7,309 bases of DNA from Nitrososphaerota archaeon (GCA_028867235.1 JAGWGS010000064.1:1-7309); one strand, 5' to 3'; counted from the first letter of the stretch, positions 1 to 5,340 are shown. A program made the numbers and translations. The notes: generated by a model not told the origin, from the sequence alone.

Positions 1-435
1 ATACTTGTATGTGATGTCTTTGCAACAAAAGGTGACGGTACATTCATCCTGGAAATTGAGACTGGGTTTACACCACCTGATCATGCGCTTGATACTATTG
101 ATTACTATGTGGCAAGAATAGCAAGCAAAATAGCAAGATATAGTAAACATTGTTCCAAGTTTGCGATGGCAACACCAGTTGTTGGCATCCTGCCTATTCC
201 AAAAATCTTCTTGAAACCTCCAAAGGATAGAAAGCCCGAAGAGGTTGCAAAAATAAAATCGCTTGTAGATAGGTTTTATAAAAATCCGCCAATTGAGGAA
301 GAAGATATTCTAAACGCTCACTTGCATTCGATATATCTGATTAACATTGACAAGGGGTTTGCAAAACAATTAGACCCATATACGTATCTTGAGCTTACTG
401 GAAGACTTCACGATGCAAGTGAGCTTGACTTGTGA
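1..435 (+). CDS. Hypothetical protein, C-terminal 144 residues; possible PD-(D/E)XK nuclease-like fold
   Basis: The reading frame is open from base 1 to the TGA at 433-435, so the true start lies left of the window. A GTG at 109 could start a shorter product, but the upstream codons read as ordinary protein and carry the best motif. The visible part begins with hydrophobic strands containing Asp5, Glu18 and Glu20 (the latter two in ILEIETGF). A helix and the segment KIARYSKHCSKFAMATPV (about residues 42-59) follow. An acidic strand pair followed by a helix ending in K-x3-Y and a hydrophobic strand is the layout of many PD-(D/E)XK proteins. However, Thr stands where the catalytic Lys would be expected, and the N-terminus is missing. 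The rest is charged and helical and ends in ELDL. There is no signal peptide or membrane segment in the visible part. That it is a coding gene is secure; the fold is a guess from pattern alone. Confidence 0.75.
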   Translation: MLVCDVFATKGDGTFILEIETGFTPPDHALDTIDYYVARIASKIARYSKHCSKFAMATPVVGILPIPKIFLKPPKDRKPEEVAKIKSLVDRFYKNPPIEEEDILNAHLHSIYLINIDKGFAKQLDPYTYLELTGRLHDASELDL

Positions 436-474
436 GAGAAAATTTCATTAATAGAATCATGAGTATATTTGATA

Positions 475-639
475 TTGTTCAAGAAAACACGCTGTCCAAT
501 ATGTAGAAAACCGTTTACCGAACATTCCGGATTACAAGAACAAATTTGTCGTGTCATAATGGCACAAGAGTTTTCCGGGAATTGTCCTGGATTTAATGTA
601 GAAAATTGGCCTGGTGCCAATTCAAAATCTGACCTTTAA
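475..639 (+). CDS. 54-residue mini zinc-binding protein (C-x2-C-x6-H-x7-C)
   Basis: A short frame begins with TTG at 475 (or TTG at 469; an in-frame TGA at 460-462 blocks anything earlier) and ends at TAA 637-639. The product starts MFKKTRCPICRKPF. It carries Cys7, Cys10, His17 and Cys25, plus a further Cys37. The first four are spaced like a small zinc knuckle. The remainder is polar and ends NSKSDL. The cysteine pattern, lysine-rich N-terminus and normal codons favour a real gene over the antisense open frame at 408-620, which is low-complexity and has no recognisable pattern. A weak TATA-like cattaata at 446-453 sits about 26 bases before the 475 TTG, fitting a leaderless start. It shares its motif exactly with the 42-aa protein at 919-1047 on the other strand. 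Zinc-mediated RNA, DNA or protein binding is likely; the exact role is unknown. Confidence 0.6.
   Translation: MFKKTRCPICRKPFTEHSGLQEQICRVIMAQEFSGNCPGFNVENWPGANSKSDL
604..622. other. Perfect 7-bp inverted repeat near two convergent gene ends
   Basis: AATTGGC (604-610) and GCCAATT (616-622) pair perfectly around a five-base loop. It lies inside the 3' end of the mini zinc gene and just past the stop of the minus-strand operon. Read on the minus strand the hairpin runs into TTTTC, so it could help end that transcript. Archaeal termination depends mainly on T-tracts, so this is only a suggestion. Confidence 0.3.
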
Positions 640-929
640 AGATATTCTCTTGTTGAAACGATCTTGTTTACTTGGCGAACTATTCTGCGGAAAAACGAGT
701 TGCTCTCATCTCCTTCCAATACCAACCTTCCATTTTTGTAATAATGGACTGATGCTCTTCCATATATTGAAATTATCTCAAATGAGTCATACATGGATTC
801 GTGAAACGATGGATACTGTGATACCATGTAGTCTTCTTGCAGCCCTCTTTTTACTCTCACGTATGTATCTGGTGGGACTGCAATGTATTGTACCAAATTT
901 TTCCTGCTCGCTTTAAAATCATTTTGCAA
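636..929 (-). CDS. 97-residue small protein with TBP / RNase HIII N-domain-like signature
   Basis: Last gene of a minus-strand three-gene operon. The start is TTG at 929; the frame has no ATG or GTG before it back to a TGA, and the next ATG would remove a third of the protein. The N-terminal half holds VPPDTYVRVKRGL (about residues 18-30). The C-terminal half holds YGRASVHYYKNGRLVLEGDE (about 56-75), followed by a basic helix (FFRRIVRQVNKIVS). The Y-x-NGRLVLEG strand pair followed by a helix resembles the [F/Y]-x-S-G-K-x-V-x-x-G repeat of TATA-binding protein and of the RNase HIII N-terminal domain. Those domains contact nucleic acid, which would suit a small DNA- or RNA-binding protein. There is no RNase H catalytic domain here. 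The gene overlaps its upstream neighbour by 11 bases, and its TAA (636-638) interlocks with the stop of the convergent gene. That it is coding is fairly sure; the fold is inferred. Confidence 0.7.
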   Translation of the reverse strand: MQNDFKASRKNLVQYIAVPPDTYVRVKRGLQEDYMVSQYPSFHESMYDSFEIISIYGRASVHYYKNGRLVLEGDESNSFFRRIVRQVNKIVSTREYL

Positions 930-1047
930 GGGATTTGCGTCTTTCTTCCGTACACAATTTCATCTGTTCTGGATTGTGCTCTTTGACAGGTCTAGCGCAC
1001 ATGGCACATGTAGGAGTTGATACTATTGGCTTTCTTTCAAACTTCAT
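919..1047 (-). CDS. 42-residue mini zinc-binding protein, paralogue-like to the one at 475-639
   Basis: ATG at 1047, TGA at 919-921. The product is 42 residues, basic, with Cys14, Cys17, His24 and Cys32 in the stretch CAMCARPVKEHNPEQMKLC. The last ten residues, TEERRKSLAK, look like a charged helix. The start lies inside the end of the 136-aa gene (11-base overlap), and the end overlaps the start of the 97-aa gene (another 11 bases), so translation of all three is probably coupled. The C-x2-C-x6-H-x7-C spacing suggests one zinc ion held by a C2HC site. It is too short to be an enzyme; a nucleic-acid- or protein-binding accessory role is the simplest idea. The recurrence of the pattern in a second nearby gene supports it being real despite its size. 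Confidence 0.65.
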   Translation of the reverse strand: MKFERKPIVSTPTCAMCARPVKEHNPEQMKLCTEERRKSLAK

Positions 1048-1447
1048 AAAACTCGAGATCCTGTTCACTTGGAGCTATTATCAATAAATTGTTTCTATTT
1101 GATGATTGGTCTAGTTGTATGATTGACCTTAGAATCAAACCTGATATTCCTATGTGTGAGGTTAGAAATGCCACTGCCTCTTCTAATGCATTTGCCCCTC
1201 TATATCCTTCATCGTATGTCATCTCTATTGTTCCCTTGTCTGTTTCTACAAGCACTGTTATCAAGGAATATGGGCCAATATTCTCAGTTCTGTGTTGTAT
1301 GTATAGATTCAAGCAAATGTTCTTGACAATATGGCCTCGCTCAAAAAACTTCCCATTTGACATCAAAACAACTGTCTTGTCAGGTGCTCTGTTTATCCTG
1401 TGGGGGTCTGCAACCTCTATTATTCTATCCATGCTATAATATGGCAT
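1037..1447 (-). CDS. Conserved-looking hypothetical protein, 136 residues, first gene of small operon
   Basis: ATG at 1447 (a second ATG lies five codons on), TGA at 1037-1039. I do not recognise the family. The protein is soluble, with alternating hydrophobic strands: KTVVLMSNGKFFERG (about 24-38), SLITVLVETDKGTIEMTY (about 61-78), then a helix ALEEAVAFLTSHIG (about 87-100) and a strand LLIIAPSEQ near the end. This looks like a compact alpha/beta domain without catalytic cysteine or metal motifs. There is no signal peptide or membrane segment. A TATA-like element at 1475-1485 is placed for a transcript starting a few bases before the ATG. It heads an operon whose second and third genes encode a zinc-binding mini protein and a TBP-like small protein, so a shared nucleic-acid-related task is plausible but unproven. 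A long open frame on the opposite strand (1089-1439) is taken as its shadow. Confidence 0.75.
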   Translation of the reverse strand: MPYYSMDRIIEVADPHRINRAPDKTVVLMSNGKFFERGHIVKNICLNLYIQHRTENIGPYSLITVLVETDKGTIEMTYDEGYRGANALEEAVAFLTSHIGISGLILRSIIQLDQSSNRNNLLIIAPSEQDLEFYEV

Positions 1448-1474
1448 TCAACATAGATAATCTTGGCGTTTATG

Positions 1475-1485
1475 ATAAAATAAAA
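1475..1485 (-). promoter_or_regulatory. TATA-like box for the 136/42/97-aa operon
   Basis: On the minus strand this reads TTTTATTTTAT. Its centre is about 33 bases before the ATG at 1447, so a start site about 26 bases downstream would give a leader of roughly six bases. It is the only A/T-only block in the short gap to the next gene. Confidence 0.5.
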
Positions 1486-1502
1486 GAAAAGTGTACTGGA
1501 AA

Positions 1503-1754
1503 TTATTCACTGTCTATTGTTCCGCCTTGACCATAAATGACTGGTATTGAAACGGTACCTGTGATATGTGGAACACTTCTTAGTTTACCTATGGTAGAAT
1601 CTACCTTTGCTACCTCATTTGATTGGACTTTGACAAATATGTCATACTTGCCCATTATTCCGTTTACTTCGACCACATTTGGCAGTTTTTTTATTTCTTG
1701 AATTACCTCCTTTTCATTTCCTGGTATGCATGTTGCAAGAATGTATGTAATCAT
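1503..1754 (-). CDS. Stand-alone Lrp/AsnC ligand-binding (RAM) domain protein
   Basis: ATG at 1754, TGA at 1503-1505, 83 residues. The whole protein matches the ligand-binding half of Lrp/AsnC regulators: an initial beta-strand (ITYILATCIPG), a helix with EKEVIQEIKKLPNV, then VVEVNGIMGKYDIFVKV, a second helix, and a final strand (ITGTVSIPVIYGQ). The usual N-terminal helix-turn-helix is absent, and the start is fixed by a TATA box 26 bases upstream, so it was not lost by misannotation. In this family such single-domain proteins form ring-like dimers and octamers that bind amino acids or similar small effectors. By itself it cannot bind DNA in the classic way; it may modulate full-length Lrp proteins or act as a cytoplasmic sensor. 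It is divergent from the 152-aa gene with 117 bases between them. The family call is strong, the ligand unknown. Confidence 0.9.
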   Translation of the reverse strand: MITYILATCIPGNEKEVIQEIKKLPNVVEVNGIMGKYDIFVKVQSNEVAKVDSTIGKLRSVPHITGTVSIPVIYGQGGTIDSE

Positions 1755-1777
1755 ACCAAGCTAGGCAAAACTTGATG

Positions 1778-1786
1778 TTAAATAAC
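1778..1786 (-). promoter_or_regulatory. TATA box of the RAM-domain gene (leaderless)
   Basis: On the minus strand the core reads TTATTTAA, centred about 27 bases before the ATG at 1754. That spacing places the transcript start at or next to the start codon, the usual leaderless arrangement in these archaea. Confidence 0.6.
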
Positions 1787-1871
1787 TTTTTGATTATTGT
1801 ATGATCCTTAAACTAATTTGTTACATTATTTGGACATAGCCAAGTATCAGGGGCAAACTACCGTATAATGT

Positions 1872-2330
1872 ATGAAATTCAAGGATGCTTCTACTAGCGA
1901 TTTGATAAAAATGTCTGAAAACGTGCACGATGAAATAACAAAGGATGTCTTGGATGCATTTGGAGTTGACTTGTCATCTAAAGAACTTGTTCACCATGAC
2001 AGGACCAAGCCTGTTTGGACTCAGAAAATTCGAGACAACAAGTCTCTAAAAAAAGAACTAGATTCTTTTTTGGAGATGGTTGGAAATAACATATCTTGCT
2101 TGCCTGAAATGATGCTGTTTGAAAAGGAACATCCTGGTGCAATTTCAGAGAACTATTCGCATGATTCCATATCGTATGATCTGGAATTTCTTTGGATATG
2201 CGAATCTCATTTGGGCAAATTTCAAAAAGAGAACTATCTTACCAAAAAAGAGATTAAAAACTATGAAAACAAAATCTCTGGGATGAGGGACAAGATACGA
2301 GAGATTGCAACTAGGGCAAACTTGTCCTAG
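1872..2330 (+). CDS. Hypothetical helical protein, 152 residues
   Basis: ATG at 1872, TAG at 2328-2330. I do not recognise the family. The sequence is rich in Lys, Glu, Asp and Ser and appears mostly helical: a helix near residues 8-30 (DLIKMSENVHDEITKDVLDAFG), a His-His-Asp at about 41-43, a helix at about 58-72, a middle segment with Glu-His-Pro and several Ser/His, an aromatic segment (YDLEFLWICESHLGKF, about 101-116), and a long charged C-terminal helix (KKEIKNYENKISGMRDKIREI). There is no signal peptide or membrane span, and the two cysteines are far apart. It is a single gene, divergent from the RAM-domain gene and convergent with the secreted PEFG protein. No clear TATA box sits at the leaderless position; an A/T patch at 1821-1830 would give a leader of about 20 bases. 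It is coding by length, composition and tidy boundaries. Confidence 0.75.
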   Translation: MKFKDASTSDLIKMSENVHDEITKDVLDAFGVDLSSKELVHHDRTKPVWTQKIRDNKSLKKELDSFLEMVGNNISCLPEMMLFEKEHPGAISENYSHDSISYDLEFLWICESHLGKFQKENYLTKKEIKNYENKISGMRDKIREIATRANLS

Positions 2331-2345
2331 TGTTTTTTTAAAAAT
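2331..2345. terminator. Shared T-tract terminator between convergent genes
   Basis: The gap between the TAG at 2328-2330 and the opposite TAA at 2338-2340 is seven bases and is mostly T. The run of seven T followed by five A reads as a T-tract on both strands. Archaeal RNA polymerase releases at such tracts, so one short block may end both transcripts. There is no hairpin. Confidence 0.5.
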
Positions 2346-3111
2346 ATGTCTTGGTAATTCTTGACAAGACTATTACAGATGATATTGATGCCAGTATTAT
2401 GAGTCCTACTAGGGGACCAAACTCTGGAATGACTAATGTTCCGACAAATTCAATTTCTTTAGAGTTGGCAGGAATGTTGCAATCAAGTATTCTTGAGGTA
2501 TCTGTCTCACTCTGGGGGCATAGTGTTTGTTTATCGTCTATTTTTACAATGATATTTCCTCTTGGTGTATCAATGACTTGTTTTGGAATTTGGTATTGTT
2601 GATATGCAGAATTTCCTGTAATGCCTGTGGTATCCATTGATATGATGATTGTCTTATCAACTGTAGATACTGATACATCTCCATATTTTATTGGATTTGT
2701 ACTGTTTGTTCTAATCTTTATTTCGCTGTCGTAGATTGGAATGGTAGTAAGAAATCCGGCATTTAACACAAAGTGCAATTGGCTTGATGATGTTCCATAT
2801 TTTACATTCACTGTATACGAACCACCAAGAGAATCATCATTTATCACAAAATCGTGAACAAAGAGATTGTTCAATAGTTTGACCTGGCCTACATCGTAGA
2901 CATTTCCCATTGGGTTTCTCACTATGATGGTAACAGGATTGTTGTCAATTATTTGTGGAACAGAACCGCTGATTGTAACCTTGTCTCCTGGTTGGTAGGA
3001 ATCTTTGTTTGTAGATACTACAAGTCCTGAAGAGCTATCTGCATATATTGGAACTATAAGTGAAGGCAAAATAATGCCAAGCAACAGGAGTGCGTTTCTT
3101 GGAGTTTTCAT
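2338..3111 (-). CDS. Secreted beta-rich protein with PEFG-CTERM-like C-terminal sorting tail
   Basis: The ATG at 3111 gives 257 residues; a TTG one codon earlier is less likely because the TATA box fits the ATG. Residues 1-24 are a signal peptide: a short basic start, the hydrophobic run ALLLLGIILPSLIVPI, and a probable cut after YA before DSSSG. Residues 29-116 look like an immunoglobulin/MG2-type beta-sandwich (STNKDSYQPGDKVTISG, then alternating strands to SYTVNVKYG). A second beta-rich region covers about 124-226, with Cys198 and Cys211 able to form a disulfide and one NST glycosylation site at 136. The end is VIPEFGPLVGLII, a hydrophobic helix, and the basic tail SRITKTYF. This tripartite tail (PEFG, helix, Arg/Lys) is the PEFG-CTERM signal known in thaumarchaea and presumed to be handled by an archaeosortase. 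It is probably a surface-anchored protein; the binding partner is unknown. No catalytic motif is seen. Confidence 0.85.
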   Translation of the reverse strand: MKTPRNALLLLGIILPSLIVPIYADSSSGLVVSTNKDSYQPGDKVTISGSVPQIIDNNPVTIIVRNPMGNVYDVGQVKLLNNLFVHDFVINDDSLGGSYTVNVKYGTSSSQLHFVLNAGFLTTIPIYDSEIKIRTNSTNPIKYGDVSVSTVDKTIIISMDTTGITGNSAYQQYQIPKQVIDTPRGNIIVKIDDKQTLCPQSETDTSRILDCNIPANSKEIEFVGTLVIPEFGPLVGLIILASISSVIVLSRITKTYF

Positions 3112-3134
3112 CAAAAGTTTGTGAGATTTTAATG

Positions 3135-3143
3135 ATATTTAAC
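3135..3143 (-). promoter_or_regulatory. TATA box of the PEFG-CTERM gene (leaderless)
   Basis: On the minus strand it reads GTTAAATAT, centred about 28 bases before the ATG at 3111. It lies in the 55-base gap after the helicase gene, so the secreted protein has its own promoter although it follows the helicase on the same strand. Confidence 0.6.
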
Positions 3144-3166
3144 TTGTGATTTGTATGTAATACTGT

Positions 3167-4678
3167 TTAGAAAAATGAATCAAGGCCGGTCTTCTTTATC
3201 TTTGGGGTCTCTTGTTGCTCTAGGAATTTGTTCATCTTTTCTCCCATGTTTTTTGCCGCGGTGACTTTGCGTTTTCCTATCCAGTAATAAGTTTCATCAG
3301 TGGTATCTTTTGCAATTAGAACTACCAGTTTTCCATAATCTTTTCTTCCTGTTCTGCCCTTTCTTTGTATGTAGCGAATGGAGCTTGGAACGTTATCAAA
3401 AAAGACCACCAGGTTTACTTCAGATATGTCCAATCCTTCTTCTCCTACTCTTGTTGCAATTAGAACCTTGTATTGATCATCTCTGAATTTTTGTATTGTC
3501 TCTATCTGTTTTTTCTGTTTCAGTCCAGTCTCGCCTGCTTTTCCTATTAAAAATCCAGAAGGAATTCCCATCTCATTTAATTTCTGATGTATTACGTCAA
3601 CAGAGTCTCTATAACTTGTAAAAACAAGTGCCTTTCCGGAGATTCCTTGTAGAACATCTCTTAGTTTGTCAATCTTGGAATGTTCGATTCCTTTCTGCTG
3701 TGCTTGTCGTGCAAGCCTTACTGCCTTGCCAAAATTCAAGTCATTTTCAAACAAATCTCTGATTCCTGCACCCTTTTTTTCCTGGGTTCTCTCACAGAAT
3801 CGCAGAAAAGATGTCACACCATGGGATTCAAAGACATTTAGTGCATGAATAAGACGTATTGCAGTAAAGAGTGGTTTTGCGGCACGACGATTCTGTCGTA
3901 TCACAAAATCTCGGACCCGTAATAACTCTGACATGGACCTGCCTCCTGAAAGATTCAAACCCAGTCGTTTAAGTTCCATGTATCTAGAATCAATTGCAGC
4001 CTTGATCAGAGATTGAATCTCTTTCATCTCAGGTGGAATCTCTACTGTTATCCATTGAGTATCTGTCTGCTGTACATATGGACTGACATCAGGACTCTCT
4101 TCTGTTCTCTGGGCAATGCTTGCAATTTTTAATATCTTGACCATCTCTTCTGCTTTTTGTTTCTCGCTTGGGAGAGTTGCAGTCATTCCGATTATTCGTA
4201 CATCAATATTTGCAAAACGCTCTGCAATTCCTGAATAAGCATAATCTCCAACTGTTCTATGTGCCTCATCAAAAATGACTAGGGAAAATTGTTCAGGGGA
4301 TACTATCTGTCTATCAAGATCATTTTTTACAATCTCGGGTGTTGCACAGATTATACTGTTTATCCAAAGTTTTTTTCTCTTGGTAAGGAGATCTTCTCCA
4401 GTTACAAGAGCAATGTCATCTATTAGCAAGTTGTTTTTCAAAAATTCATAATGTTGGTGCGCCAAGACTCTTGTGGGAGCCAAAAACAAGACTCCTCCTT
4501 TTCCACGTGATAAAAACTCGGCAATCACATGTAATGCTACTGTGGTTTTTCCAAGTCCTGTTGGTAATACAATTAAGCAGTTTTCTGAAATTGCCTGCTT
4601 GGCAAGATTGTGTTGGTAATCTCTGTGCTCTATGGCTGACTTTTTGATGTACTTGTGTTCTACGAAATTACTACTCAA
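3167..4678 (-). CDS. hef: Hef/FANCM-like SF2 DNA helicase, nuclease-less, with PIP-box-like C-terminus
   Basis: 503 residues, TTG start at 4678 (TAA is the codon just before it, and a TATA-like patch lies about 28 bases upstream). All superfamily-2 motifs are visible: Walker A LPTGLGKTT (38-46), motif Ia APTRVLAHQ (67-75), motif II DEAH (137-140), motif III TAT (166-168), motif IV LVFTSYRD (351-358), motif V IATRVGEEGLDI (407-418), motif VI QRKGRTGR (438-445). Between the two RecA-like halves, about 200-340 is a basic helical insert, as in Hef and FANCM, which binds branched DNA. Euryarchaeal Hef continues into an XPF-type nuclease; this protein stops after the helicase, so nuclease action must come from another protein. 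The last eight residues, KTGLDSFF, match a PCNA-interacting box except for Lys in place of Gln. Likely role: ATP-driven unwinding or remodelling of stalled forks. It is divergent from the dCMP deaminase-polymerase pair. Confidence 0.9.
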   Translation of the reverse strand: MSSNFVEHKYIKKSAIEHRDYQHNLAKQAISENCLIVLPTGLGKTTVALHVIAEFLSRGKGGVLFLAPTRVLAHQHYEFLKNNLLIDDIALVTGEDLLTKRKKLWINSIICATPEIVKNDLDRQIVSPEQFSLVIFDEAHRTVGDYAYSGIAERFANIDVRIIGMTATLPSEKQKAEEMVKILKIASIAQRTEESPDVSPYVQQTDTQWITVEIPPEMKEIQSLIKAAIDSRYMELKRLGLNLSGGRSMSELLRVRDFVIRQNRRAAKPLFTAIRLIHALNVFESHGVTSFLRFCERTQEKKGAGIRDLFENDLNFGKAVRLARQAQQKGIEHSKIDKLRDVLQGISGKALVFTSYRDSVDVIHQKLNEMGIPSGFLIGKAGETGLKQKKQIETIQKFRDDQYKVLIATRVGEEGLDISEVNLVVFFDNVPSSIRYIQRKGRTGRKDYGKLVVLIAKDTTDETYYWIGKRKVTAAKNMGEKMNKFLEQQETPKIKKTGLDSFF

Positions 4679-4682
4679 TTAA

Positions 4683-4696
4683 TTTACAGTTTACAG
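4683..4696. repeat. Tandem 7-bp direct repeat before the helicase start
   Basis: TTTACAG occurs twice without a spacer, four bases upstream of the helicase TTG and downstream of its presumed TATA element. It could be an operator or chance in AT-rich DNA. Confidence 0.3.
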
Positions 4697-4702
4697 CATC
4701 TT

Positions 4703-4710
4703 GGTAAAAA
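4703..4710 (-). promoter_or_regulatory. Weak TATA-like box for the helicase gene
   Basis: On the minus strand it reads TTTTTACC, centred about 28 bases before the TTG at 4678. The match to an archaeal TATA box is poor, but the position fits a leaderless transcript and supports the TTG start. Confidence 0.35.
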
Positions 4711-4767
4711 GCTTGTTTAGGATCAATAGCTATGTTTTACTTTATCATATTTTGACTAGATTTGTAA

Positions 4768-4776
4768 TCTTATATT
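4768..4776 (+). promoter_or_regulatory. TATA box of the dCMP deaminase-polB pair
   Basis: The core cttatatt is centred about 26 bases before the ATG at 4799. It overlaps an in-frame TTG at 4775, which argues that this TTG is promoter and not start codon. Since only five bases separate the deaminase and polymerase genes, it probably drives both. Confidence 0.65.
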
Positions 4777-4798
4777 GGAGGGTTGGACCAGTTCCTGT

Positions 4799-5335
4799 AT
4801 GAACAAGCCCTTTGACCGACCTACTTGGGATGAATATTTCATGCTCCAGGCAGAACTGGCAAAATTGCGTTCTAACTGTATTACAAGACAAGTTGGTGCA
4901 GTAATTGTTCGAAATAACAGGCAAATTGCTACTGGATATAACGGAACACCTCCGGGAGTCAAAAACTGCTTTGAGGGCGGTTGCAAGAGGTGCCAGATGA
5001 GAATGGAGGGAAAAGTGGCATCAGGAGAGGGTCTTGATAGGTGTCTGTGCAATCATGCCGAAGCAAACGCAATAATGCATTGTGCTATTTTGGGAGTTGG
5101 GTCAGGTACAAAGGACTCGACTCTGTATACCACATTTATCACGTGCTTGGAATGTAGCAAGATGGCAATTACGATAGGGATAAAAAAAATAGTATGTCTT
5201 GGAAATTATCCTGAAACTGATTATGACTTGTTACATCAGGCAGGACTTGAGATTGTAATTCTTGACAAAAAGAGGGTAAATCACTGGATAAAGGTTCTGC
5301 TTGAAGAGCCAAATTCCGACTTGACACCAAAGTGA
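4799..5335 (+). CDS. dCMP deaminase (deoxycytidylate deaminase family)
   Basis: The ATG at 4799 gives 178 residues; the longer TTG start at 4775 is rejected because it lies in the TATA box. The enzyme converts dCMP to dUMP in the cytoplasm, the precursor of dTMP. The zinc site is visible: His86-Ala-Glu88 (HAEANAI), with Glu88 the proton shuttle, and Cys116/Cys119 (TCLECSK). The N-terminal core is QVGAVIVRNNRQIATGYNG (31-49). The insert with Cys57, Cys62, Cys65, Cys82 and Cys84 (CFEGGCKRC and RCLC) resembles the second structural zinc site of phage-type and ComEB-type dCMP deaminases, and the PPG after GYNGT is typical for nucleotide-specific members. One deviation is Thr before Cys116, where Pro is usual. 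The size is close to that of family members. It is divergent from the helicase and is followed after five bases by polB, so precursor supply and replication are probably co-transcribed. Confidence 0.93.
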   Translation: MNKPFDRPTWDEYFMLQAELAKLRSNCITRQVGAVIVRNNRQIATGYNGTPPGVKNCFEGGCKRCQMRMEGKVASGEGLDRCLCNHAEANAIMHCAILGVGSGTKDSTLYTTFITCLECSKMAITIGIKKIVCLGNYPETDYDLLHQAGLEIVILDKKRVNHWIKVLLEEPNSDLTPK

Positions 5336-5336
5336 T
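5332..5336 (+). promoter_or_regulatory. Shine-Dalgarno-like site for polB
   Basis: GTGAT overlaps the deaminase stop codon and ends four bases before the polB ATG. It matches the GGTGAT part of the archaeal anti-Shine-Dalgarno complement. An internal operon gene would need such a site, whereas the leaderless first gene does not. Confidence 0.45.
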
Positions 5337-5340
5337 ATAG

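Noticed and set aside
109..435. GTG at 109 as the true start of the first gene
   Set aside because: The frame is open to the window edge, and upstream codons encode protein-like sequence with acidic motif residues.
408..620. Minus-strand open frame of 70 residues
   Set aside because: It lies antisense to the mini zinc gene and the end of the first gene; its product has no coherent pattern, while the plus frame carries the CPIC motif.
614..916. Plus-strand open frame of 100 residues
   Set aside because: Shadow of the 97-aa minus-strand gene; Cys-, Leu- and Ser-rich composition typical of antisense translation.
1089..1439. Plus-strand open frame of 116 residues
   Set aside because: Almost exactly antisense to the 136-aa gene, which has overlap-coupled neighbours and a placed TATA box.
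4756..5052. Minus-strand open frame of 98 residues
   Set aside because: Antisense to the deaminase; no motif and biased composition.
4775..5335. TTG start giving a 186-aa deaminase
   Set aside because: The TTG lies within the TATA box 26 bases before the ATG at 4799; the extra eight residues do not look like family sequence.
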